Below, piece after piece: positions 33,189 to 44,262 of a stretch of DNA of 64,000 nucleotides. The DNA is from Orbilia blumenaviensis (Eukaryota; Ascomycota; Orbiliomycetes; Orbiliales; Orbiliaceae): the NCBI GenBank assembly GCA_036872755.1, contig JAVHNS010000010.1, positions 124,001 through 188,000 on the forward strand, read 5' to 3'. Below the pieces are notes generated by a model that was given only the letters and a program-made list of their open reading frames with translations, ran no database searches and was not told the origin of the DNA. Within the stretch, counting starts at the first letter, position 1, and each line of letters begins with the position of its first letter. A program made the translations under genes and the position numbers.

Positions 33189-34562
33189 AATGGTCTTTGT
33201 TTCTTCTGAATTCTATTTATATTTATAGGTAGGTACCTATATATTTGCTGAAGCCGGTGTGTTATAATTATGGGACGGCAGCTGGTGCAGAGACGGTTCG
33301 GACTGAACCCATACGGTGGTTGTTTGGCCGTGGTGTTGCGGTTGTTGTTGTTGTTGACCCGCAAGCTTCTTCGATGAGTGAAAAAATGAATATGAAGATT
33401 CAAAGGAGCGATTTCCATTCGTAAGATAATTAAGTCTATTTTGTTTTACGAAAAAAACTAGCACTAGCGGCCTAGCTCTCAAAGAGGGAAACAAATGAAA
33501 GAATCAAAAAAGAGAAATGGCGGAAGGACATTGCGGAAGTCAGACCGATCACATCACGAGGGTGCGTTCTTTCGTACGGCAGCGCCGCGGCAAAAGCTTT
33601 TTTTTTTTTTTTTTTTTTTTTTTCTCCCTTCGTTCTCGGGACTTCTCCTCCATTAATACCTCCCACCAAAGCATCCTTCAATCTACAAACTTATCGATAG
33701 TATTGCGCATATATTAGAGAGGTATGTACTCAAGTAATGTACTCGTGCTGTTCGCCACTTGAGTATTTCTGTTTTCTGTGTTCTCTGCAATGATCGTACG
33801 ATATTGCTCCCCGGTTTCTTTCTTTCTTTCTTTTTTCAAGCTGCCCCGCCTTCGAACGAATTCATCGGTGTTTCTCTGTCACTCTCTAACCTCGGAAATC
33901 GACCGACTGACCGCTAAAAGGTTCCTGGTTTGACATCATTCGCTGCTCCAGCCGCAACATGATTGGCTGCATACGTGGGCGGCCAATTGCGCTAGCGATT
34001 TCCCGAAAGGGATGACCGTTCCTGACGAGCACCCGTTTAGATGGGTTCTTGTGACGCAAGCCCGAAGGAATCGAATCGAATGGTGCGTTCATACTAGCAT
34101 ACTTAAGCACTTGGTATGTACCTCCGCTTTTTTTCCTTCTCTTTCTCTTACGCATACGTATGTGCTTCTATGTCCGTCCGTATCGATATAGGGATCTGGA
34201 CTAGATACTTGATAGACTTTTAAACTAGTGGGCCCCAACCCTCCGTTAGCTGTAGCACATAAACAGATGTTGTGCAAGTATACAGGTTCGAATTCTCGGT
34301 CAACCATGCACTTGGCCGGATCTTGTCGTCGATGCAGCTTTGGTGTGTTTCAACGTCCGACAGGTCGACGTAACAAAAGACATGCATGCCTGAGGATTCG
34401 AGGGGGGCTTTCCCCCGAAGGTTCGAAATTCCGGCTGGCCCTAGATAGGAATGGATTATTGATATATAAAAATAAATTATTTTTTTAAAAAAATTTGAAG
34501 AGAAGTTGAGTCGGTAAGAGCCTTGGCTAGTACTACGTTGATAGAATATATGGTATTTGCAC

Positions 34563-34591
34563 AAAAAAAAAAAAAAAAAAAAAAAAAAAAA
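34563..34591. repeat. A29 homopolymer
   Basis: The longest A-run in the window, in gene-free DNA upstream of MSB2. Confidence 0.9.
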
Positions 34592-36355
34592 CGTTCAACA
34601 TCAAAAACAGGAACTAACCGGATCTTCCACTCCCTTTCCTTTCTTTTTTTCTTTTCTTCTTCTTCTTCTCCTTCTCCTTCTTCTCCTCCTTCTTTTTATG
34701 CATTCCAACATGTTTTATCGATTAAGCTCACGGTTGGCGGCAGGCCTGCATCCATTTTTGTCCCATTTCAACTTGCCACGTTCACAAACGAACATCCAAG
34801 AATACTTACCTGCCCCGGAGTTTTGGCAATGGAGCGAGCGTCCCGGCGTCGGTTAATATCCTGTTGGAATACGTGAGGTCGTCTTGGTCATCTCAACGTC
34901 CAACTTCCAACGTAGCATTCATATTCCCATGTTGGTTCTGGAAATCCAGACTTACATGCTCCGTGCATATGGAACATACTAGGACAGTCTTTCACTCGCT
35001 CGTATGTTCCTTCGTACATGCACGTATGTACATGTGCGTGCATGCCATCCGAAAGGGAAAAAGCCTCCACATGTCAGCTGTACATAAGTACATACTGACA
35101 TACATGTACGATATACAAAGATAGGTCCATGCTCGTTCACACAACAGAGAGCGTGTGAGGGAAAATTTGAGAAACACAGGCGTCTCATCAATTTGGATCC
35201 AAGTTTGGCCAGGGTATCCATGCCTCAAACGGCCTGCAGGGGTATAGCGGCCGAGCGGAGGCGGCTTCCACAGCCCTCTTCTTTTTGAGAAAGGCTGTCT
35301 CGAATGTGAAGCAGATGGAGGGAGAAAAAAAGACGCTGGTGTGTTCCTGCATGACAAGACCCTTTCCAAAAGCGAGCGAGCAAGCAAGCAAGCATGTAAT
35401 TCGGCATGACACTTTTCTTTTATTTTTTTTTAAAATTCTTCTTTGCAAGATTTGATTCGAGATTAGGTGCATTGAGGAACTATCGAGTCTTCCGACTAGA
35501 GCGGCACACCGAGTGAACCCAGCGTCCTCCGTCTGTTGACGAAGAGAAATCACTGCCGTTGAATTTCATGAAATGAATGATGGCCCGTTTTCTCCGCGTA
35601 TACGGGGAGACGGTTCGGTATATTTGTACCCAAATTCAAACACACAGGTGCAGATGGTTGCAATTGAAGGGAGGGTGACGAGAGAGAGAGCGAGAGATGT
35701 GCAGGGGCGGATTTGGCGGATTTGAGGCTGCAGCGCCCCCTTTTCGCACCCTCAGCACACACACACAGCCCGTGTGTAATTTCCGGGTGGTGGAAAAGTC
35801 ACCCACCCTTCTATTAAAATTGCGCTCGCAGAAGGATGGCAATTTAGCGTGCTTCCCCTTGTTCCTGTTCCTGGAAAGTCTTCCCATGCTAGGTTGCTAG
35901 CACCAGCAACAGAAGCTTAGTGTCCTCTCTTTGATATCCATTTCTGGGACATGCTTTGTTAATAACATTAGTCGTGCTATTAATTTTGGAAAAGAAGGAA
36001 AAAACAAAAAGGTGGGAAGGCTCTCACTGTCGGTTTTCCTTTTGGGCCCAATACATTCCTCTCCACCCTCACCTCCTTATGTACCCGCCATTTCCCTCCT
36101 TAACTCTGATATCGCGATCTTCTTCAGTAGACCGTAGGTAATTGGTGTTGGTCAGTTCTTTCTTGCAAGGTAAGCCGGAGCCCATTCCTATTTCAAGCAG
36201 TTTTTTGGCCCTTGCATTCGTATATTCGTTCGATCGTTCGATCTCCTTTTGGACACCGGATCCGTTTTATTTGCACCGACATTCTCGATACCCTTTTGAT
36301 AATGATGATGACGACGACTTGCAACAACACACGAATTGATCTTTCAAAAACAACA

Positions 36356-36382
36356 TTTTTTTTTTTTTTTTGGGGGGGGGGG
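36356..36382. repeat. T16-G11 homopolymer junction
   Basis: A T16 run passes directly into G11 on the + strand, so the minus strand is C11-A16. G11 could form a quadruplex-like stack only with partners; none is obvious nearby. Confidence 0.85.
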
Positions 36383-37397
36383 AGAGGAGGGTGGTTACAA
36401 GGCAGGATAGAGGGAAAGGGAAGGAAGGAGAAGAAGGAGAACAATAGTATATACGACAGACAATACAAGGCCGGATATATTTAAGGGAAAACAAAGTACT
36501 ATCTCGACAAAGCCATATCTTGAGGGGAATAGGTAGTTGAGGAAAGGAGCCAGGACGGAATAAGGGTAGGAGGAAGAAGGGGAAGAGTAGGGCTGGTTCC
36601 GACAAGAACGACAGTAGTTTGCATCCCCACCTCTCACTTTCTGACATCGACGGCTTCTCTCGACGACTTCTCAATACTGCTGGACAGTCCGATCCATATA
36701 TATTGAACGAACAAATTGAACGAACGAACGAATGAACGAATGAATGAATGACTGCATGCGTATAACATATCGATCCATAGTGAACCGAGGCTTACATCTT
36801 GACAATCTCAGAATAGATCTCGGCTGGGTTTTTCCTCCCTGCTCCAAATTCGACCCAACAGTTCGCCCTCACACAGTCTATGAAAACATTCATTGTCGCT
36901 CTTTTACAGAATCTCTAGATTCTGATATACCTTTTTTTATTATTTATTACCTTCTTCGTCGTTCATTCAATCACTAGCTTTCAAACTTCTTCTTTTTTTT
37001 TTTATCTTTCTGCCCTGGTGAAGACTGTTGTCCTTCGCCGTCCACTCCTTTAAACAAAATCAATCAATCAACCAGGTCAGTTAGCAGAACAAAACAAAGT
37101 ACCAGGTAACCTACCTACCTGCCTGTAGAATCTATTTCGTGAACTTGCCTGGTGACGGGGGGTAATACTTCCTCACCGTCGCATTCACGACCTCCCTCCT
37201 CTCCCTCCAACCCACCTTTCATTTACCACACACTCTTCCATACCCACCTTCATCTCCACCTTCATCTCCACCCGTCTACACACATCGCCACCACCTCGTA
37301 ATCGTAATCGTCCAGACCAAACTAACCTTCAGGTTTAGCTCGAAATAAACAACCAGTCCTTCACACGCTCATTCTTCTGGTACCACGCTACGTTCTG

Positions 37398-37705
37398 GTA
37401 TGTTAACCATAACCACCATTCTTCATCTGCGACTGGGGTACGCGCGGGTGTGATGCAATCCCTTAGCTAACTGATCGGGTTCTTTCTTTCCCTTTATCGA
37501 CAGTTGATATCAGAACAATCTTGATTATATTCGTATCTTTTCGTACCGAATTCCGAATTTCATGTTCTAACCTATTTCAAAGATCAAGGTGGGTTCGATT
37601 AGCTCAATTGCTTTCTTCTTCTCCTTGACCATTTCAAGAATGTGGTCGCGAATGCGCAAAGTCAACCGAACTAATGCTGACTTGAAAATGGGTTTCCCCT
37701 TGCAG
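37398..37705 (+). promoter_or_regulatory. Putative 5' leader of MSB2 with two introns
   Basis: Two intron-like segments precede the MSB2 ATG. One is 37398-37503: donor GTATGT, branch-like GCTAACT near 37467, acceptor CGACAG. The other is 37589-37705: donor GTGGGT, branch-like GCTGAC near 37677, acceptor TTGCAG. Removal of the second deletes in-frame upstream ATGs (first at 37640) and leaves 37727 as the start, which begins a clean signal peptide. No transcript evidence is available. Confidence 0.6.
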
Positions 37706-37726
37706 CTGCACCTAAAATCAATCAAG

Positions 37727-40423
37727 ATGAAGCCACCTAGTACCACGTTCCTCGTCTGCCTCTTCCCCCTCCTCGCCCCCACTCTCGCCTTCGCTCATGC
37801 TCGACCTCACCCTCATCCTCATGCCCGTGCTGCAGGAGGCCGGCCCGGGCTTGCCAATGTTGAGAAGTTGAAGTTGAAGCGACAGCTTCCCGTTCTCAAT
37901 AACACCATCATCCCAATCGAGTCTGAGACATCTTCCTCCACCACATCGTCCACCACGTCGCCCCCGTTGACCACAATTTCAAAGTCGTCAACCATCAACC
38001 TCGACGATATCCTCTCTTCCATTGAGTCGGATGTCCTTGGAGGGGAAACCACCGCGACCAGCAGCACAACGGGCCCTGGGTCTGATACCACCGCTCCTGC
38101 TGAGACTACAAGCAGAGCCCCTTCCACAAATGGTGCCTCCACAACCTCGCGATCGGAGAACACTTCCTCAGAATCATCGGCATCCGCCCCACCACCACCA
38201 CCACCTTCATCATCCTCTTCCTCTTCCGTCGCTGATTCGGAGTCTGAAACGGTATCGTCCACCGATTTGTCTCTGCCAACCTCTATTCCAAGCCCAACTG
38301 TCACATCGGGCGTTACCACTGGTCTTAACACGCCCAGCCTGACAGTCCAGCCCCCGATTCCAGTTGAAACCACTGCGGAGACTTCTTCGGAGGTCGAATC
38401 GACAACCTCTGTGGCTTCCTCGTCATCGACTCGCCCTCAGATTCCTATCATAGACACGCTATCTGATATCCTCACTTCGCTTCTCGGACCTGATCCGACT
38501 ACAACGACAACCAGCAGCAGCTCGGAGAGGACCACCAGTGATGTAGACGCATCCACTACATCCGCTGAGACCACGGCTCCGGAAACCACGAGTGCTGAGA
38601 GAACATCCAGTGCTAGGGAAACCACAGCTGCTGAGACCACGGCTCCGGAATCAACAACAAGTGCCCCAGAGTCAACAACCGAGGCTCCTTCGCCTAGCAA
38701 GACTGGCTTGGATGATATCCTTTCCAGCATTCTATCTGGGGTTGTGTCCGATGTTACATCGGCCATTGATGATGTTACTACCCTCCCACCAAATGCCACT
38801 GATGTGGTACCCACCACTGTCCCGGACGTCACCAGTGTCATAACCGACCTCCCAACCACCACTGATGATACCACAACCGACCCTACGTCCGAGCCGACTG
38901 GTGAGCCGACCGGTGAACCAACCAGTGAACCAACCAGCGAACCAACCAGCGAACCAACCAGCGAACCAACCAGCGAGCCAACAGCAGATACCACAACCGT
39001 TGACCCAAGCAGCCCCACAACGGAGCCACCAGTCGAGACGACACTACCCCCAACTGACACAACCGTGATTCCTACTGATCTCCCGACAAACTCCACTATC
39101 GATCCCACATCCATCATCACAGACTTACCCACGACAAGCCTAGCATCCACGGATGTTCTCACAACTACTGATGATGTTCCCTCTACCACATTGAACACGG
39201 ATATTCCCCTTCCAACAACTGTCCCTGGAAATTCGACCGTGGTTCCAACGGAGACCTCTGTAACATCCGGGACTGTGGAAACTTCCCAGGACCTCCAGCC
39301 AACGGTCACCACTGTTGACCCTTCTTCGACCGTATCGTCGGTGTCGGTGACTGATATTCCTCCAACTGTCACGTCTGAGTCCCAGCTCCCCCCTCCAGAT
39401 CTCGACACATCTTCTCTCTGGTTTGGAACGAGCCTTGTCACACAGGGTACCCCAACTCTTTCTGATCAGAGTACGGCTGTTGCTACTGAGACTAGTCTTC
39501 CCAGTGGTGTGCCCGAAGCGATCACACCACCCGGAGGTGTCCCAGAAGAACCCAACAATTCGACACTCATACAAATTGGGTTTACCCGCGAGTATAACTA
39601 TGCTTTCGTCTCAGACTCCCTCCAGTCCGCCGCCCAGATCTGCGACTTCCTTCCCAAAGGTCTTGCCGATGGTCTTGGTATCCCAAGAGACCAGCTTCGC
39701 ATGCATACTCTCCAACCACTTCAACTAGAGGGGCTTGATTATATTGTCACTCTTGGATTGGTTTACATCCCCAGTATCGCCTACCCAAGACTCCAGGTTG
39801 ACATCCATGTCCCGCTGTCCGACCTTTACAACAACAAGAATCCGACGATAAAGGCGTTTATGAATACCATTGATCCTTCGATTCCTTTGAACCCCGGTCA
39901 GAATATTGCGTTGGTCCCACCTAGCAACACTGGTGGATCTGGAGGTGGCAATTCGAATGATCCATCGTGGGTCCAGGATGGTGATAATATCGTAGATGGT
40001 AGTCAAGCTACCAGCACTGCAGGTACGGATCAGGTAGACGGTGCAGACCCTTACAGCGCCAAGGCAAGTGTTCAAGACAAAACCACACCGAAGACAGTAA
40101 CCATCGGTATTGCTTCGGTCGGAGCAGCCGCTCTTTACGGTGTGGCCATGTATTTCCTTGCTAAACGGTACCGACGAAACCGTTTGAGCCACCGCCGATC
40201 CCAGTCACTTGCTGGCGGCGGAATCGAGCCACCACCAATGTCGGATATACGTTCTTCGGGTGCCCTATCTCCAATGATGAGCACTCATTTCTTTAACAAT
40301 GGAAGGACCACACCTACAACCCCCGTTGGAAGTGACAAGCGTGGCAGCAAGGGTAGTAAGACAAGCGCGCGAGGGCAAATTTCGGCCCCTATGATGTCTG
40401 AAAACTCTCTGGGCTGGGACTGA
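37727..40423 (+). CDS. MSB2: Signalling mucin Msb2
   Basis: Msb2 is a plasma-membrane mucin that senses surface and osmotic cues and feeds the filamentous-growth MAPK pathway through Cdc42 and Sho1. From ATG 37727 it has 898 residues in one exon. Order: signal peptide (MKPPSTTFLVCLFPLLAPTLAFA); a Ser/Thr/Pro-rich ectodomain of over 500 residues with (S/G)EPT tandem repeats; a folded membrane-proximal domain (IQIGFTREYNYAFV ... SAAQICDFLPKGLADGL ... GLVYIPSIAYPRLQVDIHVP), which is the Hkr1-Msb2 homology region; a membrane helix TVTIGIASVGAAALYGVAMY at about 790-812; and a cytoplasmic tail with RRNRLSHRRSQSL and the conserved end ISAPMMSENSLGWD. The frame is open upstream of 37727, but that part is probably a 5' leader intron. 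Confidence 0.93.
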   Translation: MKPPSTTFLVCLFPLLAPTLAFAHARPHPHPHARAAGGRPGLANVEKLKLKRQLPVLNNTIIPIESETSSSTTSSTTSPPLTTISKSSTINLDDILSSIESDVLGGETTATSSTTGPGSDTTAPAETTSRAPSTNGASTTSRSENTSSESSASAPPPPPPSSSSSSSVADSESETVSSTDLSLPTSIPSPTVTSGVTTGLNTPSLTVQPPIPVETTAETSSEVESTTSVASSSSTRPQIPIIDTLSDILTSLLGPDPTTTTTSSSSERTTSDVDASTTSAETTAPETTSAERTSSARETTAAETTAPESTTSAPESTTEAPSPSKTGLDDILSSILSGVVSDVTSAIDDVTTLPPNATDVVPTTVPDVTSVITDLPTTTDDTTTDPTSEPTGEPTGEPTSEPTSEPTSEPTSEPTSEPTADTTTVDPSSPTTEPPVETTLPPTDTTVIPTDLPTNSTIDPTSIITDLPTTSLASTDVLTTTDDVPSTTLNTDIPLPTTVPGNSTVVPTETSVTSGTVETSQDLQPTVTTVDPSSTVSSVSVTDIPPTVTSESQLPPPDLDTSSLWFGTSLVTQGTPTLSDQSTAVATETSLPSGVPEAITPPGGVPEEPNNSTLIQIGFTREYNYAFVSDSLQSAAQICDFLPKGLADGLGIPRDQLRMHTLQPLQLEGLDYIVTLGLVYIPSIAYPRLQVDIHVPLSDLYNNKNPTIKAFMNTIDPSIPLNPGQNIALVPPSNTGGSGGGNSNDPSWVQDGDNIVDGSQATSTAGTDQVDGADPYSAKASVQDKTTPKTVTIGIASVGAAALYGVAMYFLAKRYRRNRLSHRRSQSLAGGGIEPPPMSDIRSSGALSPMMSTHFFNNGRTTPTTPVGSDKRGSKGSKTSARGQISAPMMSENSLGWD
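38888..38983 (+). repeat. 12-bp tandem repeat encoding (S/G)EPT x 8
   Basis: Eight 12-bp units inside MSB2 encode SEPT, GEPT, GEPT and five more SEPT. The last units are nearly identical at DNA level (GAACCAACCAGC), so the array is young and likely length-variable. Each Thr and Ser is a potential O-mannosylation site. Confidence 0.93.
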
Positions 40424-41192
40424 AACGACCGTATTTGACGACCGTAACGTCACTCGCCAAACCAGCATTTGTTCAACTTTGATCTCCATTATGACGACCC
40501 AGCAAAACTTCTTTACTAATCCCTTAAATCTGGTTTTCTCAACCTACTTGTACCTGGGTAGCGAGTGATGCAGATTTTATTCCGCATTTCTTTTGTTTAT
40601 TCATAATTTTCTCTGTTTCTATTTCTCCCATTTTTTTTTCTTCTTGGCAATGTACTTCATACCCTTATACATTTCGTCGAGTAGCCAAAGCTTCCAAGCC
40701 CGTTTGTTCCTTATTAATAAATTTTCTTTGTTGTCTTCTTGCATTGCCCCTCTTCTATTAATGTCTCTTCTGCTTCTTTCAGTGGTGCTATGAAGGTCGA
40801 TGTGAGCGACGGCCTGTGCAGTGCCACTTTATCGGTTTTGGACTGGTAATTTTGTGTGATTTTATCGAGCAAGCGGAATATGAACTGGAGACCGGGGATG
40901 ATGTTCGGGGGGAAGGAGACCAGGGGGTGGGGAGAGAGTTGTGTAAGATAGTTGGAATGAAAAGGATATTATATCTATTCAAAGACTTCTCGAAGCTACT
41001 AAGTTTAAGCCAAACCTAAGTTTCACGTGGGAAAACCCCTCACTGTTAACGGTCATCACAGGACATTACATTCGGGGGTGGAGACATTAATTGAAGTTGG
41101 AGGATTCGCCCCCTATGTATGGCATTTTATTTCATTTTCGGGAGACTGAATTACATAGTACACTGCACCCTATCAAGCGCGGTAGAGCATAT
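40424..41192. other. Convergent intergenic region MSB2 / FKBP12
   Basis: T-rich 3' flank of MSB2 and the FKBP12 3' end. No gene is seen. Confidence 0.7.
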
Positions 41193-41782
41193 TTATTTGA
41201 TGCCCAAAAGTTCGACATCGCTATCGGACCATATGTATTAGCGTTGATTGGACTGAGTGAAGCTCCACGGGGGTCAAACATACAAGATCAAAGTCGCATT
41301 TGGTGGGATAACATTGCCGGCTCCGCTGTGAAGAAGAACATATTCATGTTAACGTGGGGGAGAATTGTTTGAATCTTGTGATGAATAAAAGGTTCACCTA
41401 CCGAGCACCATACCCGTAATCGGGAGTGATGGTCAATATAGCCTTCTCTCCGACCTTCATGGTAGGAACAGCCTCATCCCAGCCTAAATCCCAAGATTCA
41501 GCCTTCCGAGTATATTCAGTCGACTACCTGCGTAGTTGCGTAGATCAATTTACCTTTGATGACCCGTCCAATTCCAATCGCAGTTTCGAATGGAGAGCCA
41601 CGATCACGGGAAGAGTCGAACCTTGCGGTAACTCGGTTAGCCTGTAACCTACAAGCAGTCGCAGAAGGAGTTGCATACTTTGTCCCGTTAGTGAGCGTGC
41701 CAGTGTAATGCATGATAACGGTTTGGCCCTTTGTTGGCTGAGCGCCAGTCCCTTCTTGAGTGATCTGCTTTTCGACACCCAT
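41193..41782 (-). CDS. FPR1: FKBP12-type peptidyl-prolyl isomerase
   Basis: A small cytosolic prolyl isomerase and the target of FK506 and rapamycin. Exons (minus): 41782-41679, 41621-41554, 41483-41402, 41325-41284, 41220-41193, giving 107 residues, the standard size. The spliced protein reads [88 protein letters not shown]. Drug-pocket positions (Tyr in HYTG, Asp and Arg in FDSSRDR, Trp in GWDEAV, Tyr in DYGYGA) are all kept, so sensitivity to FK506 and rapamycin is expected (inference). The third exon starts after GTAAAT...TTTAG; the frame in the raw sequence runs on into introns and looks truncated. Confidence 0.96.
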
Positions 41783-42492
41783 TGCTCTGATCGATGTATG
41801 AAATGTTCGAGAAAGCTGGAGCGAGGCTCTCGAAAGCTGTCTGAGGGCCGTCAGTTTGGTGGTTTAGGGGGGGATTGTGGTTGAGTTGTGAAGGTATGAA
41901 CCCGAGGATGATGAAAATAGATCGGAAGAAAATGGAGGGGGAGTGAGAATCCACCGATGTTTTATAACCTGTCGAATAGATTCCCTCTCAGCTAACACGA
42001 GTTCCGATTCCCGAAAACCCCGCCGTTGGCGTGGGGCAGGATTGCAATTTGTGTGTACCCCGCTAGGTTAGACACGCACGCATTCTAGCTGGGGTTCCGG
42101 ATCTGGTTAGCCGGACGAGGAACCGTTGAGGGAACATGCATCCTAAATGTTGGCAAATGCAAACTTTACCCCGGCTGTGCAGTCTTGGTTCCTGCGCTAC
42201 GGGTGGAATGCGAATAGGAAGCTTTCGGTTATAATCACGACAATGCGGTGCTGCATGCTGTGCCGGTTATTATGTATTGATATTTCGCACATTGTGTCAT
42301 GTCGAGAGGATGTTGGATTAAGGTGGAGTGCAGTGGAATCAGAAGTTTAAAAAATACTAAGTAATCAAATAGAACAAAATAGAAAACCACTTAGTGTATT
42401 CCCAGGGTATCTATTGAACCCCCCTGTTTCATTAGATATCTATCTATTGCTCTATTGATATCATGTATCATGGTACCTGTATGAAGCTGGAA
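41783..42492. other. Intergenic region, FPR1 promoter / QTRT1 3' end
   Basis: Both neighbours are on the minus strand. Sequence is mixed, AT-rich towards 42350-42460. No gene or large repeat is seen. Confidence 0.65.
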
Positions 42493-44262
42493 TCACGGCT
42501 CAGTGAGGTTTATCCCAACCGTATTCAGGGCATCTATCGCCCAAACTGGATATTCATCTTTGTCGTAGTTATAGATCTTGCCAAAGAAGTCTTTGACAAA
42601 GCTAGGATAAGTACCACCAATGATGGCCTTGCGGGCGTTCCGCATCAGGTCAAGCAAGTAGTAGAGATTGTGCATGGTCAAGCTATCGATATGTCAGTAC
42701 TGCGGCTGTCATCCCAACGGAAGGTGACCCGAGTCCGGAATAACTGCAACTTACAGATGAGCTCCTGCTGTCTCCTTGCCCGTCAAATGATGTATGTACG
42801 CCTTGGTTACACCGAGTCCCCCGTCTTCCTTCGAACGGCAACATAGGCAATCACAATCTTCGTCAACGGGAGAGAAGTCTGCCGCGTATGATGCATGCCT
42901 TAGGTTCAAGGTACCTCTTGAAGTAACCGCGTTCCCGAATCGAGCGGTTCTGGTTGGCCATACGCAATCAAACATATCAGCTCCCAAGGCGACTGATACA
43001 ATCAGATCCTCAGGGTAGCCCTACATGTGCGACATGATCAGCTGACGTCGGTGGGTGGTCAATCTGAATGTTGTCATGTACTTACAACTCCCATTACATA
43101 TCTGGGTTTCATATCGGGAAGCATTTCGGTACAAGTCCGTACGCTGTGTATTTGGTATTAGCGGAAGGGTGTCACCTAAGGATTAAACCGACTGAGTACC
43201 ATGGGTCACTCACACGGCGCAGTACTTTGCCTTTTCTTCTCCACCACTTAGCCCGCCGATGGCGATGCCAGGGGTGTCTCTTTTTACCATTTCCTTTACA
43301 CATTCTCTTCGAAGGTCTAGATCGAGACCACCCTGGATAATACAGAAAAGATTCTGCTTCTCTGGATACTTGTGTGCCTCGATACACCTGTCGAGCCACC
43401 TTACGGACCTGTGCATTGCTTCTACGATACGCTCCTTATCAGGGGACGTTGTTGCAATCACATCATCTAACTGCATCATGATATCTGACCCGATGCTATT
43501 CTGCAACGACATTGAATGTTCGGGAGTGAGAAGCCTGGGGATACGTTAGTGAAACGATGCAATGGTCCGCTCAAAGGTGCAGACTCCATCCTACATAGGG
43601 CTGCCATCGTGTGGGCTCAAGAACCTTACACCTTCTTCGGTGATTTTAGCCAGCTTCAAGAGAGATACCATTTGAAATCTACCACGACCCTTCAATTAGT
43701 ATTTGGAAATCATTTGGCGGTCATGGAGGAAAAGTTGACCAACCCACCACTATCTACGGAGGCAAATAATGTGTCAGCACACCGGAATAAAACGGGAGAT
43801 AGTATTTAAATTGCTTCGTACCTGTCAGAATATTATGATCCCACGACTGCAGGCGATGGGCCCCGCCAACGGCATCGAGAGTGGCCTGTCCTGGCTTGAG
43901 ACCCCTACGTGATTGCAGTATCCATTTACTTAGAATATGTGTATATACGATGTTACATTGCATTGGGGAACGTACAGGTGGTAGGTATTATTTAGACATA
44001 AACGGCACCCAATTGATTCTAACTGCTCGGGAGTGAGGCCTTTCAAGCTTGCCTGTGTCGCCACTGGCATAAACATGGGTAGTTCTACTGGGCCATGCGG
44101 CAATATCATGGTGGATGCCCTTGCTCTGGATACCTAAGCGCACGGTTAATACAGTGCGTTATATACAGGTAGAAAGAAAATTAGAAGAAGAAAACACCAT
44201 ACCGAGCATTTTGCTACGAGTTCGAAGCTCAAAGCGGCCTTCTGCTGGGCCATCTTGAGCAT
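42493..44262 (-). CDS. QTRT1: Queuine tRNA-ribosyltransferase, catalytic subunit
   Basis: This enzyme swaps guanine-34 for queuine in tRNAs with GUN anticodons. Exons (minus): 44262-44203, 44133-43976, 43904-43822, 43753-43744, 43678-43595, 43534-43214, 43143-43086, 43020-42755, 42682-42493, giving 409 residues; a second in-frame ATG at 44253 would give 406. An in-frame stop precedes 44262. Seen in order: [40 protein letters not shown], the catalytic-pocket motif [71 protein letters not shown] and the zinc site CDCLCC with a later His. Exon 4 is only 10 nt and encodes the core of DSGGF; its donor is GTTGGT. Baker's yeast lacks this pathway, so queuine salvage is a real trait of this fungus. 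Confidence 0.94.

Larger units (their letters stand above)
33189..37726. other. 4.5-kb gene-free region upstream of MSB2
   Basis: The divergent space between AFG1 (-) and MSB2 (+) is the longest gene-free stretch here. It has a T26 run (33598-33623), A29 (34563-34591), a T16-G11 block (36356-36382), AACG/AATG repeats (about 36704-36752) and C/T-rich DNA from 37180 on. The last 400 bp are probably MSB2 5' leader with two introns. Small frames on both strands are repeat-derived; the frame around 34220-34564 (-) has no family I know. Long regulatory DNA for MSB2 is the simplest reading; a noncoding RNA is possible. Confidence 0.6.

Noticed and set aside
34270..34445. GTTCGAA words and a G/C hairpin that recall tRNA T-arms
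   Set aside because: GGTTCGAATTC (34285-34295) and GGTTCGAAATTCC (34420-34432) are not flanked by pairing 5-bp stems, and no acceptor or anticodon stem can be built around them.
34220..34564. Minus-strand 114-codon frame in the MSB2 upstream region
   Set aside because: No family resemblance, no splice partners and it crosses AT-rich low-complexity sequence.
37589..37726. N-terminal extension of Msb2 by 46 codons
   Set aside because: The extension begins at a GTG, its ATGs lie in a segment with good donor, branch and acceptor, and it would bury the signal peptide inside the protein.
38437..39441. A 334-codon minus-strand open frame across MSB2
   Set aside because: It is the shadow of the Ser/Thr-rich repeats of Msb2: its protein is a Val/Ser/Gly run without domains, and the + frame has a signal peptide, conserved domain and tail.
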